A stretch of DNA of 64,000 nucleotides, taken from the NCBI GenBank assembly GCA_016719465.1, contig JADJYY010000019.1:1-64000 (forward strand), read 5' to 3'. Below, piece by piece: positions 45,595 through 54,097 of this stretch. The notes beneath the pieces were generated by a model that worked only from the letters and a program-made list of their open reading frames with translations, was not told the DNA's origin and searched no databases. Numbering within the stretch: the first letter of the stretch is position 1; each line of letters starts with the position of its first letter. The stretch is from Hydrogenophilales bacterium. GTDB lineage: Bacteria; Pseudomonadota; Gammaproteobacteria; Burkholderiales; Thiobacillaceae. Both the position numbers and the translations under genes were made by a program.

Positions 45595-46637
45595 GCGGGT
45601 TCTCCTTCCTGGGCCAGGCCTTCGCCGCCGCCGTTGTGGATGCCGACCTGCTCGGCGATGCGCCGCAACAGACCGCCGCGCACTTCCTCGGCCGCCTTGA
45701 GGATGGCCTGTTCGAAGGCGAATACGTCGGCGGAGCCGTGGCTCTTGATGATCACGCCGTTGAGCCCCAGCAGGCTGGCGCCGTTATAGCGGCGCGGATC
45801 CAGCTTGCGCTTGAAGGCGCGCAACACGGGCAAGGCGATGATGCCGGCCAGGCGGGTGATGAGGTTTTTCTTGAATTCACCGCGCAACTGGTCGGCCATC
45901 AGCTTGGCCAGGCCTTCCGATGTCTTCAAGGCGATATTGCCGACGAAGCCGTCGCACACCACCACGTCCACGGTGCCCTTGTAGATGTCGTCGCCTTCCA
46001 CGTTGCCCTGGAAATTGAGACCGCTGGTCTTGAGCAACTCGCCGGCCTGTTTCACCACCTCGTTGCCCTTGATGTCTTCCTCGCCGATATTGAGCAGGCC
46101 CACGCTGGGCCGCTCCTTGTGCTCGATGGCCGCGGCCAGGGCCGCCCCCATGATGCCGAACTGGAGCAGATGCTCGGCGCTGCAATCCACGTTGGCGCCC
46201 AGGTCCAGCACGTAAGTGCTGCCGGCGCGGGAAGGCAGGGTGGAAGCGATGGCGGGTCGATCGATGCCAGGCAGGGTTTTCAGTACGAAGCGGGAAACCG
46301 CCATGAGGGCGCCGGTATTGCCGGCGGAAACGCCGGCATCGGCCTCGCCGCGTTTCACCAGGTCGGCGGTCACGCGCATGGAGGAGTCCTTCTTGGTGCG
46401 CAAGGCGACCGGCAAGGGGTCGTCCATCTTCACCACCTCGCTGGCGTGATGGACGCGCAGCCGGGTGCCCGGCTCGGCCTTGTTGGCTTTCAGTTCGGCG
46501 CGGATCACATCCGCCAGGCCGACCAGGACGATGTTGATGTCCGGCTCCTGGCGCAGGAAGTCCAGCGCGGCCCTGACGGTGACATGGGGACCGTGATCGC
46601 CCCCCATGGCGTCAATGGCGATTGTGATTTCTCGCAT
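45591..46637 (-). CDS. plsX: Phosphate acyltransferase PlsX
   Basis: 348 residues. IAIDAMGGDHGPHVTVRAAL opens the fold, with SAGNTGALMAVSRFVLKTLP and CDGFVGNIALKTSEGLAKL further on. Makes acyl-phosphate from acyl-ACP for phospholipid synthesis. ATG 46637. It sits 65 bp after rpmF, in the conserved rpmF-plsX-fabH order. Confidence 0.97.
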   Translation of the reverse strand: MREITIAIDAMGGDHGPHVTVRAALDFLRQEPDINIVLVGLADVIRAELKANKAEPGTRLRVHHASEVVKMDDPLPVALRTKKDSSMRVTADLVKRGEADAGVSAGNTGALMAVSRFVLKTLPGIDRPAIASTLPSRAGSTYVLDLGANVDCSAEHLLQFGIMGAALAAAIEHKERPSVGLLNIGEEDIKGNEVVKQAGELLKTSGLNFQGNVEGDDIYKGTVDVVVCDGFVGNIALKTSEGLAKLMADQLRGEFKKNLITRLAGIIALPVLRAFKRKLDPRRYNGASLLGLNGVIIKSHGSADVFAFEQAILKAAEEVRGGLLRRIAEQVGIHNGGGEGLAQEGEPA

Positions 46638-46702
46638 GGTCGATCAGCCTGGCCGCGCGAGGACGCTCGCCCCCGCATGGCATTGCCGGTCGCGGAGAAG
46701 GA

Positions 46703-46888
46703 TCAGCTGTTGTCGGCCTTGGTGCTGACGACCTTGCGGCCACGATAGTAGCCGTTGGGGCTGATGTGGTGGCGCAGGTGCATTTCGCCGGTGGTGGCTT
46801 CCACGGCGGTGGGCGGCGTGGTCAGAAAATCGTGGGCGCGATGCATGCCGCGCTTGGAAGGGGACTTCTTGTTCTGTTGAACGGCCAT
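46703..46888 (-). CDS. rpmF: 50S ribosomal protein L32
   Basis: 61 residues. MAVQQNKKSPSKRGMHRAHD is the L32 start; ending GYYRGRKVVSTKADNS. The zinc cysteines of some L32 forms are absent (HLRHHISPNG), the usual Cys-less type. ATG 46888 with AAGGAG upstream. Confidence 0.97.
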   Translation of the reverse strand: MAVQQNKKSPSKRGMHRAHDFLTTPPTAVEATTGEMHLRHHISPNGYYRGRKVVSTKADNS

Positions 46889-46916
46889 AACGTTCTCCTT
46901 GATTAAAACCTGTAAA

Positions 46917-47354
46917 TCAGGCCTGAAAGCCCGCGCCGCACCGCCCATCCTCATGACGGGGCGATACCGGCAGGCTCAAAATAATCTCGTCTTCCACCAG
47001 GCTTGCCACATCCAGGGGCGCTTCCGCGACCAGGGCATCCACCAGGGGATCTTCACTTTCCCAACGTTCCAGCTCGGCCTCATCCCGCGCCACGGACAGA
47101 ACATTGCTCAATTCAAGCCGCTCCGGAAACTTTTCCAGACAACGCTGGCATGTCAGCCAAAGCCGGGCGTCGATCCGCAGCCGCAATACGGGCCGGCCCG
47201 CCTCCGATCCGCCCGCAATATGGTATTGCACTGCAACATCATCTGAGGTCAAATTGTCGCGCAAGCGGGGCAACTCATCGACACGCAACTCGCCTTCCAG
47301 GCTTCCGCCGGAGCGGGCGAAGCGCAGCGCGTCCAAGAGTGCCGGTGCAGACAT
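46917..47354 (-). CDS. yceD: YceD family protein (DUF177)
   Basis: 145 residues. RLRIDARLWLTCQRCLEKFPERL contains the CxxC of the family, and the acidic DEAELERWESEDPLVDALV is typical. Involved in 23S rRNA metabolism in plants and E. coli relatives. Always next to rpmF. Divergent from pycA across 106 bp. Confidence 0.92.
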   Translation of the reverse strand: MSAPALLDALRFARSGGSLEGELRVDELPRLRDNLTSDDVAVQYHIAGGSEAGRPVLRLRIDARLWLTCQRCLEKFPERLELSNVLSVARDEAELERWESEDPLVDALVAEAPLDVASLVEDEIILSLPVSPRHEDGRCGAGFQA

Positions 47355-47460
47355 AAGCCGGAAATGCTAAGCTTTACGGCCCTTTTTGTCAAAGTTACGA
47401 GGCCATTCAGAACAGGTTTCTTTCTGGAATCCTCTCGGTGCCACCTTCAAAGGCCATAGC

Positions 47461-48879
47461 GTGATCAAGAAGATACTCATTGCCAACCGGGGCGAGATCG
47501 CCGTCCGCATCGTGCGGGCTTGCAAGGAGATGGGGATCAAGTCGGTGGCCATTTACACCGACGCCGATCGCCATGCCCTCCATGTCAAGAAGGCCGACGT
47601 GGCCTACAACATCGGCTCCGACCCGGTCCTGGGCTACCTCAACGCCCACAACATCGTGAACCTGGCGGTAGCCTCGGGCTGCGACGCCCTCCATCCCGGC
47701 TATGGCTTCCTCTCGGAAAACCCCGTCCTGGCGGAAGTGTGCGCCCGGCGCGGCATCAAGTTCATCGGCCCCTCGCCGAAGGTCATCACCCAGATGGGCG
47801 ACAAGATCCAGGCGCGCCAGGCCATGATCAAGGCCGGCATCCCGGTGGTGCCCGGTTCCGACCACAATCTCGAGAATGCCGAGGAAGCCCTGAAACTGGC
47901 CAAGGAAATCGGCTATCCGGTCATGCTCAAGGCCACCAACGGCGGCGGCGGGCGCGGCATCCGGCGCTGCGACTCCGACGACGAGCTGGTCAAGAACTAC
48001 GAGCGGGTGGTATCCGAAGCCACCAAGGCCTTCGGCAAGCCCGAGGTGTTCATCGAGAAGTGCGTGGTGAATCCCAAGCACATCGAGGTGCAGATCATCG
48101 GCGACAGCCACGGCAACTGCGTGCATCTGTACGAGCGGGACTGTTCCATCCAGCGCCGCAACCAGAAGCTCATCGAGATCGCCCCCTCGCCCCAGTTGAC
48201 CGATGCCCAGCGGGAATACATCGGCAAGCTGGCGGTGCGCGCCGCCAAGGCGGTGGGCTACGAGAACGCCGGCACCGTCGAGTTCCTGCTGGACCACGAC
48301 AACCAGTTCTACTTCATGGAGATGAACACCCGCCTCCAGGTGGAACACACGGTGACCGAGAACATCACCGGCATCGACATCGTCCAGGAACAGATCCGCA
48401 TCGCCGACGACCTGCCCCTGCAATACAGACAGGAGGACATCCGCTATCGCGGCTTCGCCATGGAATTCCGCATCAACGCGGAAGACCCCCAGAACAGTTT
48501 CCTGCCCAGCTTCGGCCGCATCACCCGCTATTACGCGCCCGGCGGCCCCGGCGTGCGCACCGACGCGGCCATGTATTCCGGCTACACCATTCCGCCCTAT
48601 TACGACTCCATGTGCGCCAAGCTCACCGTCTGGGCCCTGAACTGGGAGGCGGTCATCGAGCGGGGCCGGCGCGCCCTGGACGACATGAAGGTCTACGGCG
48701 TCAAGACCACCATCCCCTACTACCAGGAAATCCTGCTCTGCCCGGATTTTCGCACCGGCCGCTTCAACACCGGCTTCGTCGACGCCCACCCGGAACTCCT
48801 CAACTACGCGGTCAACCGCCCCCCCGAGCACGTGGCCGTGGCGCTCTCCGCGGCCATCGCCGCCCACCTCGGCATCTGA
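47461..48879 (+). CDS. pycA: Pyruvate carboxylase subunit A (biotin carboxylase)
   Basis: 472 residues. ATP-grasp biotin carboxylase: KKILIANRGEIAVRIVRACK, GGGGRGIRRCDSDDELVKNY, EKCVVNPKHIEVQIIGDSHG, and FMEMNTRLQVEHTVTENITG. Immediately followed by the carboxyltransferase/biotin-carrier subunit, giving a two-subunit pyruvate carboxylase that makes oxaloacetate. The start GTG 47461 (VIKKILIANRG) fits the family; the upstream extension to 47386 is atypical. An AccC role in fatty-acid synthesis is less likely, because accB is not next to it. Confidence 0.9.
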   Translation: MIKKILIANRGEIAVRIVRACKEMGIKSVAIYTDADRHALHVKKADVAYNIGSDPVLGYLNAHNIVNLAVASGCDALHPGYGFLSENPVLAEVCARRGIKFIGPSPKVITQMGDKIQARQAMIKAGIPVVPGSDHNLENAEEALKLAKEIGYPVMLKATNGGGGRGIRRCDSDDELVKNYERVVSEATKAFGKPEVFIEKCVVNPKHIEVQIIGDSHGNCVHLYERDCSIQRRNQKLIEIAPSPQLTDAQREYIGKLAVRAAKAVGYENAGTVEFLLDHDNQFYFMEMNTRLQVEHTVTENITGIDIVQEQIRIADDLPLQYRQEDIRYRGFAMEFRINAEDPQNSFLPSFGRITRYYAPGGPGVRTDAAMYSGYTIPPYYDSMCAKLTVWALNWEAVIERGRRALDDMKVYGVKTTIPYYQEILLCPDFRTGRFNTGFVDAHPELLNYAVNRPPEHVAVALSAAIAAHLGI

Positions 48880-48894
48880 ACGGAAGAAATCAAG

Positions 48895-50748
48895 ATGACT
48901 CAAGTCAAGATCACCGACCTGGTTCTGCGCGACGGACATCAATCCCTGATCGCCACCCGCATGCGCACCGAGGACATGCTGCCCATCTGCGGCAAGCTCG
49001 ACAGCGTGGGCTTCTGGTCCCTGGAAGCCTGGGGCGGCGCCACCTTCGACGCCTGCGTGCGCTTCCTCAAGGAGGACCCCTGGGAGCGCCTGCGCAAGCT
49101 GCGCCGGGCCCTGCCCAATTCCCGCATCCAGATGCTGCTGCGCGGCCAGAACCTGCTGGGCTATCGCCACTATCCCGATGACGTGGTGCGCGCCTTCGTC
49201 CAGAAATCCGCCGACAACGGCGTCGATGTGTTCCGCGTGTTCGACGCCATGAACGACATCCGCAACCTGCGCGTGTCCATCGAAGCGGTGAAGGCCGCCG
49301 GCAAGCACGCCGAGGGCACCCTCAGCTACACCACCAGCCCGGTGCACGACATCCCCTATTTCGTCGCCATGGCGCGCGAACTGGAAGCCATGGGCAGCGA
49401 CACCCTGGCCATCAAGGACATGGCCGGCCTGCTCACGCCCTACACCACGGCGGAGTTGGTGAAGGCCATCAAGGCCGCCGTCTCCATTCCCATTCACCTG
49501 CACAGCCACGCCACCTCCGGCCTGGCCAGCATGGTCCACATGAAAGGCGTGGAAGCCGGCGCGGTGATGATCGACACCTGTATTTCCGCCTTCTCCGAAG
49601 GCGCCAGCCACCCCACCACGGAAAGCCTTGTGGCCGCCTTCGCCGGCACCGAGTACGACACCGGTCTTGACTTGGGCAAGCTCCAGGAAATCGCCGCCTA
49701 TTTCCGGGAGGCGCGCAAGAAATACTGGCAGTTCGAGATGACCGGCCCCCAGGTGGATACCCGCATCCTGGTCTCCCAGGTGCCGGGCGGCATGATTTCC
49801 AACCTGAGCAACCAGCTCAAGGAACAGGGCGCCCTGAACCGGATGGACGACGTCCTGGCGGAAATCCCCCGGGTGCGCGCCGACCTGGGTTTTCCGCCCC
49901 TGGTCACCCCCACTTCCCAGATCGTCGGTACCCAGGCCGTGCTCAACGTGCTCACCGGCGGCCGCTACAAGTCGGTCACCAACGAGGTGAAGAACTACCT
50001 GCTGGGCCGCTACGGCGCCGCGCCGGGCACGGTCAACGAGGAAGTGAAAAAGATGGCCGTGGGCAACCAGGAGGTCATCACCTGCCGTCCGGCCGACCTG
50101 ATCGGCGACGAACTGGACAAGCTGCGCGGCGAAGCCGAGGGCCTGGCCAAGTCCGACGAGGACGTGCTGACCTACGCCATGTTCCCGGACATCGGCCGCA
50201 CCTTCCTGCAGGAACGGGCCGCCGGCACCCTGACGCCGGAAACCCTGCTGCCGCCGGAATCCCGCGAGGCCATGTCCTGCCCCGCCGTCTACGCCCCCAG
50301 CGAATTCAACGTCACCCTGCACGGCGAGACCTACCACATCCGCATCAAGGGCACCGGCCACGGCGGCGAGGGCCAGCGGCCGTTCTACGTGCACGTGGAT
50401 GGCGTCGCCGAGGAAGTCCTGCTGGAAGCCCTGGACGAGGTGGAAGTCACCCCGGGCACGGCCGCGCCCCGCAAGGCTTCCGGCAAGAAGGACAGCGGCG
50501 GCAGCAAGCAGCGTCCGCGCCCTACCCACGCTGGCTGCGTCACCACCGCCATGCCCGGCACCATCGTCGACGTCAAGGTCAAGCCCGGCGACAAGGTCAA
50601 GGCCGGCGACGGCGTGCTGGTCATCGAGGCCATGAAGATGGAAAACGAGGTGCAGGCCCCGGTGGCGGGCACCGTGGTCCAGGTCCATGTGGCCAAGGGC
50701 GACGCGGTGACGCCGGATCAGGTCCTGGTGGAGATACAGCCTGAGTAA
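48895..50748 (+). CDS. pycB: Pyruvate carboxylase subunit B (carboxyltransferase with biotin carrier)
   Basis: 617 residues. The N-terminal carboxyltransferase barrel has VLRDGHQSLIATRM, VFRVFDAMNDIRN, and metal/Lys motif DTLAIKDMAGLLTPY. PYC/OADA central domain about 310-470, a Lys/Pro linker, then the biotinyl domain with VIEAMKMENEV near the C-terminus. Oxaloacetate decarboxylase alpha subunits look similar, but no beta or gamma membrane genes are here, so a carboxylase role with pycA (15-bp gap) is preferred. Confidence 0.9.
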   Translation: MTQVKITDLVLRDGHQSLIATRMRTEDMLPICGKLDSVGFWSLEAWGGATFDACVRFLKEDPWERLRKLRRALPNSRIQMLLRGQNLLGYRHYPDDVVRAFVQKSADNGVDVFRVFDAMNDIRNLRVSIEAVKAAGKHAEGTLSYTTSPVHDIPYFVAMARELEAMGSDTLAIKDMAGLLTPYTTAELVKAIKAAVSIPIHLHSHATSGLASMVHMKGVEAGAVMIDTCISAFSEGASHPTTESLVAAFAGTEYDTGLDLGKLQEIAAYFREARKKYWQFEMTGPQVDTRILVSQVPGGMISNLSNQLKEQGALNRMDDVLAEIPRVRADLGFPPLVTPTSQIVGTQAVLNVLTGGRYKSVTNEVKNYLLGRYGAAPGTVNEEVKKMAVGNQEVITCRPADLIGDELDKLRGEAEGLAKSDEDVLTYAMFPDIGRTFLQERAAGTLTPETLLPPESREAMSCPAVYAPSEFNVTLHGETYHIRIKGTGHGGEGQRPFYVHVDGVAEEVLLEALDEVEVTPGTAAPRKASGKKDSGGSKQRPRPTHAGCVTTAMPGTIVDVKVKPGDKVKAGDGVLVIEAMKMENEVQAPVAGTVVQVHVAKGDAVTPDQVLVEIQPE

Positions 50749-50810
50749 TCAGTGAAGGGGGAAGGGTCCGCGCCTTGGGCGCTCAAGGGGGAAGGGTAAA
50801 AGCCCGCCCC

Positions 50811-50887
50811 TTCACCCTTCACCCTTCACCCTTCACCCTTCACCCTTCACCCTTCACCCTTCACCCTTCACCCTTCACCCTTCACCC
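50811..50887. repeat. Eleven perfect tandem copies of TTCACCC directly before maf
   Basis: 77 bp = 11 x 7, all copies identical, ending one base before the maf ATG. It replaces the region where a ribosome site should be. In the maf frame it is open and translates as repeated FTLHPSP. A 7-bp unit is not a multiple of three, so copy-number change would shift any upstream start relative to maf. Confidence 0.92.
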
Positions 50888-50888
50888 C

Positions 50889-51479
50889 ATGCGCCTCGTC
50901 CTGGCCTCCACCTCCCCCTACCGCCGCGAACTGTTGGCGAGGTTGGGCGTGCCCTTCGAGGTGGCGGCACCGGAAGTGGACGAGACGCCGCTGCCCGGCG
51001 AATCCCCCGACGACACCGCCCAGCGCCTGTCCGTGTTGAAGGCCCGGGCCGTCGCGGCACGTTTTCCCGATGCCCTGATCATCGGCTCGGATCAGGTCGC
51101 CTTGCTCGAAGGCGTGCAACTGGGCAAACCCGGCAGCCACGAAAACGCGGTGGTCCAACTGCGCGCCATGCGTGGCAAGACCCTGGAATTTCACACCGCA
51201 CTGACCCTGCTGAACGCGAAAACCGGCTCGGTCCAGACAGCCAACGTACCCGTTCGCCTGGTGATGCGGAATTACAGCGATGCCCAGATCGAGACCTATC
51301 TGAGGAAGGACCAGCCCTACAACTGCTGCGGCAGCGCCCGTAGCGAGTCCCTGGGCATCGCCCTCATCGCCCGTTACGAGACCGAGGACCCCAATGCCCT
51401 GGTGGGCCTGCCCCTGATCAAGCTCACGGAGATGCTGGCCAACGAAGGCCTGGACGTGCTGACTTACGGGGAGGAGTAA
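50889..51479 (+). CDS. Maf/YceF family nucleoside triphosphate pyrophosphatase
   Basis: 196 residues. LVLASTSPYRRELLARLG, FEVAAPEVDETPLPGE, and IIGSDQVALL with LGKPGSHENAV are Maf motifs; the YceF branch (7-methyl-GTP hydrolysis) fits the neighbourhood, since yceF lies next to yceD-rpmF in E. coli. ATG 50889 lacks a Shine-Dalgarno because the heptamer array precedes it; an in-frame TTG at 50775 could extend the protein through the repeat. Confidence 0.92.
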   Translation: MRLVLASTSPYRRELLARLGVPFEVAAPEVDETPLPGESPDDTAQRLSVLKARAVAARFPDALIIGSDQVALLEGVQLGKPGSHENAVVQLRAMRGKTLEFHTALTLLNAKTGSVQTANVPVRLVMRNYSDAQIETYLRKDQPYNCCGSARSESLGIALIARYETEDPNALVGLPLIKLTEMLANEGLDVLTYGEE

Positions 51480-51482
51480 GGC

Positions 51483-52238
51483 GTGCCCTCGCAAGGCGAG
51501 GATGAAAGGAACGAGAAGAAGCTTGTGCCTGGCACCCTGTTCCTCATCCCCACCCCCCTCGGCGATACCCCACTGGAACACGTCCTGCCCGAGGAGACCC
51601 GCCGCATCGCCGCCGGGCTGTCGGTCTTCATCGTCGAACAGGCCAAGACCGCGCGCGCCTTCCTCAAGCAGGTGCCCACAGCAACTCCTTTACAGCAACT
51701 GACCCTGCTGGAACTCAACGAACACACGCCGAAAGACCGTCTCGAAAACCTGCTTGCCCCCCTCCTGGCCGGGCAGGATGTGGGCCTGGTCTCGGAGGCC
51801 GGCTGCCCGGCGGTGGCCGATCCGGGCGCCGATCTGGTCCGCCTGGCCCACCGCCACGGCATCCATGTGCGACCGCTGGTGGGGCCTTCTTCCATCCTGC
51901 TGGCCCTGATGGGTTCCGGCCTGGTCGGGCAACGCTTCGCCTTCCACGGCTACCTGCCGACCAAACCGGAAGACCGGGCCAAGGCCTTGCGCGAACTGGA
52001 AAAACGCGCGGAGAAGGACGATGCGGCCCAGGTCTTCATCGAGACGCCGTATCGCAACTCCGCCATGCTGGAAGCCATCCTGGCGGCCTGCCGGGACGAC
52101 ACCCTGGTAACGATCGCCCGCGATCTGACCCTGGAGGGTGAATATCTGGTCACCCGGCCGGTGTCGGCTTGGCGCGTTAGCGCGCCGGACATCCAGAAAC
52201 GTCCGACCGTCTTCCTGCTGTACCGTCCCAAAACCTGA
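51483..52238 (+). CDS. SAM-dependent methyltransferase, tetrapyrrole-methylase fold (RsmI-like)
   Basis: 251 residues. GTLFLIPTPLGDTPLEHVLP, GLVSEAGCPAVADPGADLV, and VGPSSILLALMGSGL match the RsmI/TP-methylase fold, but the protein is the shorter RsmI-like type found after maf in betaproteobacteria; its substrate is not known to me. GTG 51483 is 3 bp after maf, with AGGAG upstream; a second GTG at 51525 (VPGTLFL) matches the usual family start and is possible. Confidence 0.82.
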   Translation: MPSQGEDERNEKKLVPGTLFLIPTPLGDTPLEHVLPEETRRIAAGLSVFIVEQAKTARAFLKQVPTATPLQQLTLLELNEHTPKDRLENLLAPLLAGQDVGLVSEAGCPAVADPGADLVRLAHRHGIHVRPLVGPSSILLALMGSGLVGQRFAFHGYLPTKPEDRAKALRELEKRAEKDDAAQVFIETPYRNSAMLEAILAACRDDTLVTIARDLTLEGEYLVTRPVSAWRVSAPDIQKRPTVFLLYRPKT

Positions 52239-52241
52239 TCA

Positions 52242-53103
52242 TCAAAACGCCTCGCGCATGCGCAGATAGCTGGCGAAGCGGGGCAGGCCGTTCTTGTTCA
52301 GTTCGCGGTAGCGGTAGGTGATCAAGGCGCCGATGGGTGGTGGCGCGCGGCGGGTTTCATCCTTGAAACCGGTGCCGATCCGGAAGCGCCGGCCATCCGT
52401 CATCTCCACCCGCAACGCCCCCAGCATGCCCCGGTACCTGCCCTGTCCCGGCACATGGCCGATGACGGTGGCTTCCGCGTCCAGCCAGGGCTTCACTTTC
52501 AGCAGGACATCGCCGCGTCCGGTCACGTAGGGCGCATCCGCCAGGTGCAGCATCAAGCCCTCGCCTCCAGCCCGCACCACTTCGTTCATGCGCCGCATCA
52601 GTTCCGCCCGATCGGCCACGCGATAATGCTCCACGGCTTGCAGCCAGGGCACCGCGGAAGTCCGGACAAGGGCCCCCATGGCTTCGATCCGTTCGCTGAA
52701 GGTACCTGGCGCCTCCGGCAGTTCGAACACCATGTAGCGCACCTGGCGCCACTCCTCGTCCACGGGCTTGTTGCTTGCGCACGATGCCGGAGAGGCGGTC
52801 GAAACCGCCACGACCGAGCCAGAGTTCCCCATCCAGGGGCCGGGCTGGAAACCCGGCGGTGAACCAGGCGGGCGCGTGGACCGCCTGGCCGCTACGGAAC
52901 CACAAGGACTTGCCGTCCCAGAATGCCCGGGCGCCATCCAGCTTCTCGCTGACCCAATACAGCGAAACATCGGTCTGGTTCTGGAAGACGTTGGCGAGCA
53001 ACAAGGCCGGGGCCGAAGGATGCTCATCGGCGAGGGAGGCCCGCGCCAGCCCAACCAGCAGCAGGAAGCCGACGAGAACGAGGCACCAGGGGCGTCGGAT
53101 CAT
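52242..53103 (-). CDS. Exported ATP-dependent DNA ligase (LigE type), one-base frameshift
   Basis: A signal peptide (MIRRPWCLVLVGFLLLVGLARA) precedes the adenylation domain: YWVSEKLDGARAFWDGK holds the catalytic Lys (KLDG), LDGELWLGRGGF is motif III, and GEGLMLHLADAPY, LLKVKPWLDAEATVIGH are motifs IV-V. The first frame ends its sense near GIVRKQQ and the second resumes PVDEEWRQVRYMVFELP; one extra A in CAACAAGCCC (about 52769-52777) explains the shift. Joined length is about 286 residues, normal for periplasmic LigE. In Neisseria LigE is exported and linked to extracellular DNA. Pseudogene or assembly error. Confidence 0.85.
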
Positions 53104-53122
53104 GGGCCCCCGACGGGCGGCA

Positions 53123-54010
53123 TCAGACCGGAAAAACCCCGGTGGACAGGTAGCGGTCGCCCCGGTCGCAGACAATGGAGACGATGACCGCGTTCTCCAC
53201 CTCCCTGGACAGTTGCAGGGCGGCGTACAGGGCGCCGCCCGAGGAGATGCCGGCGAAGATGCCCTCCTCGCTGGCCAGGCGCCGAGCGGTCTCCTCGGCG
53301 GCGGCCTGGCCCACGTAGATCATGCGGTCCACCCGGTCGTAGTCGCAGATGCTGGGCACGTATTCCGCCGGCCACTTGCGGATGCCGGGAATCTGGGCGC
53401 CCTCCTCCGGCTGCACGCCGACGATCTGGATGGCCGGGTTCACTTCCTTGAGGTAGCGGGAGCAGCCCATGATGGTGCCGGTGGTGCCCATGCTGGAGAC
53501 GAAGTGGGTGACGCGCCCTTCCGTGTCGCGCCAGATCTCCGGGCCGGTGGATTCGTAATGGGCCGCCGGGTTATCCGGGTTGGAGAACTGGTCGAGGATC
53601 TTGCCCCGGCCTTCCCGCTGCATCTGCTCGGCCAGGTCGCGGGCGCCTTCCATGCCGGCTTGCTTGCTCACCAGCACCAGGTCGGCCCCATAGGCCTTCA
53701 TGGTCTGGCGCCGTTCGATGGAGAGGTGCTCGGGCATGATCAGCACCATGCGGTAGCCGCGGATGGCGGCGGCCATGGCCAGGGCGATGCCGGTGTTGCC
53801 GCTGGTGGCCTCGATCAGGGTGTCGCCGGGCCTGATCTCGCCCCGTGCCTCGGCCTTGGCGATCATGGACAGGGCCGGACGGTCCTTCACGGAGCCAGCC
53901 GGGTTGTTGCCCTCCAGTTTCACCAGCACCACGTTGGAGGTTTCGCCCGGCAGCTTCTTCAGGCGGACCAGGGGAGTGTTGCCGACGAAATCTTCGATGG
54001 ATTTGTACAT
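53123..54010 (-). CDS. cysM: Cysteine synthase B
   Basis: 295 residues. PLP Lys in LEGNNPAGSVKDRPAL, EATSGNTGIALAMAAA, and SMGTTGTIMGCSRYLKE. The EWRDTEG-type loop and small size are those of CysM (thiosulfate-using) not CysK. ATG 54010. Downstream is the LigE gene, 19 bp away. Confidence 0.93.
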   Translation of the reverse strand: MYKSIEDFVGNTPLVRLKKLPGETSNVVLVKLEGNNPAGSVKDRPALSMIAKAEARGEIRPGDTLIEATSGNTGIALAMAAAIRGYRMVLIMPEHLSIERRQTMKAYGADLVLVSKQAGMEGARDLAEQMQREGRGKILDQFSNPDNPAAHYESTGPEIWRDTEGRVTHFVSSMGTTGTIMGCSRYLKEVNPAIQIVGVQPEEGAQIPGIRKWPAEYVPSICDYDRVDRMIYVGQAAAEETARRLASEEGIFAGISSGGALYAALQLSREVENAVIVSIVCDRGDRYLSTGVFPV

Positions 54011-54097
54011 AGGTGAAAGTAGTCAGTTGGCAGTCATCAGTGGGCGGTAGCGAGGGCGGTGGCTGGATTCCGCCTACTGGCGACTGCCTACTGTCGA

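Noticed and set aside
47367..47552. 61-codon minus frame before pycA
   Set aside because: No family features; it overlaps the start of pycA and the divergent promoter region.
47407..50688. A 1093-codon minus-strand frame opposite pycA-pycB
   Set aside because: Low-complexity Gly/His/Val-rich translation with no motif; codon structure belongs to the plus-strand genes.
50811..50887. Heptamer array as a CRISPR or origin iteron array
   Set aside because: Units are 7 bp with no spacers, no cas genes or replication protein nearby; it is a simple tandem repeat.
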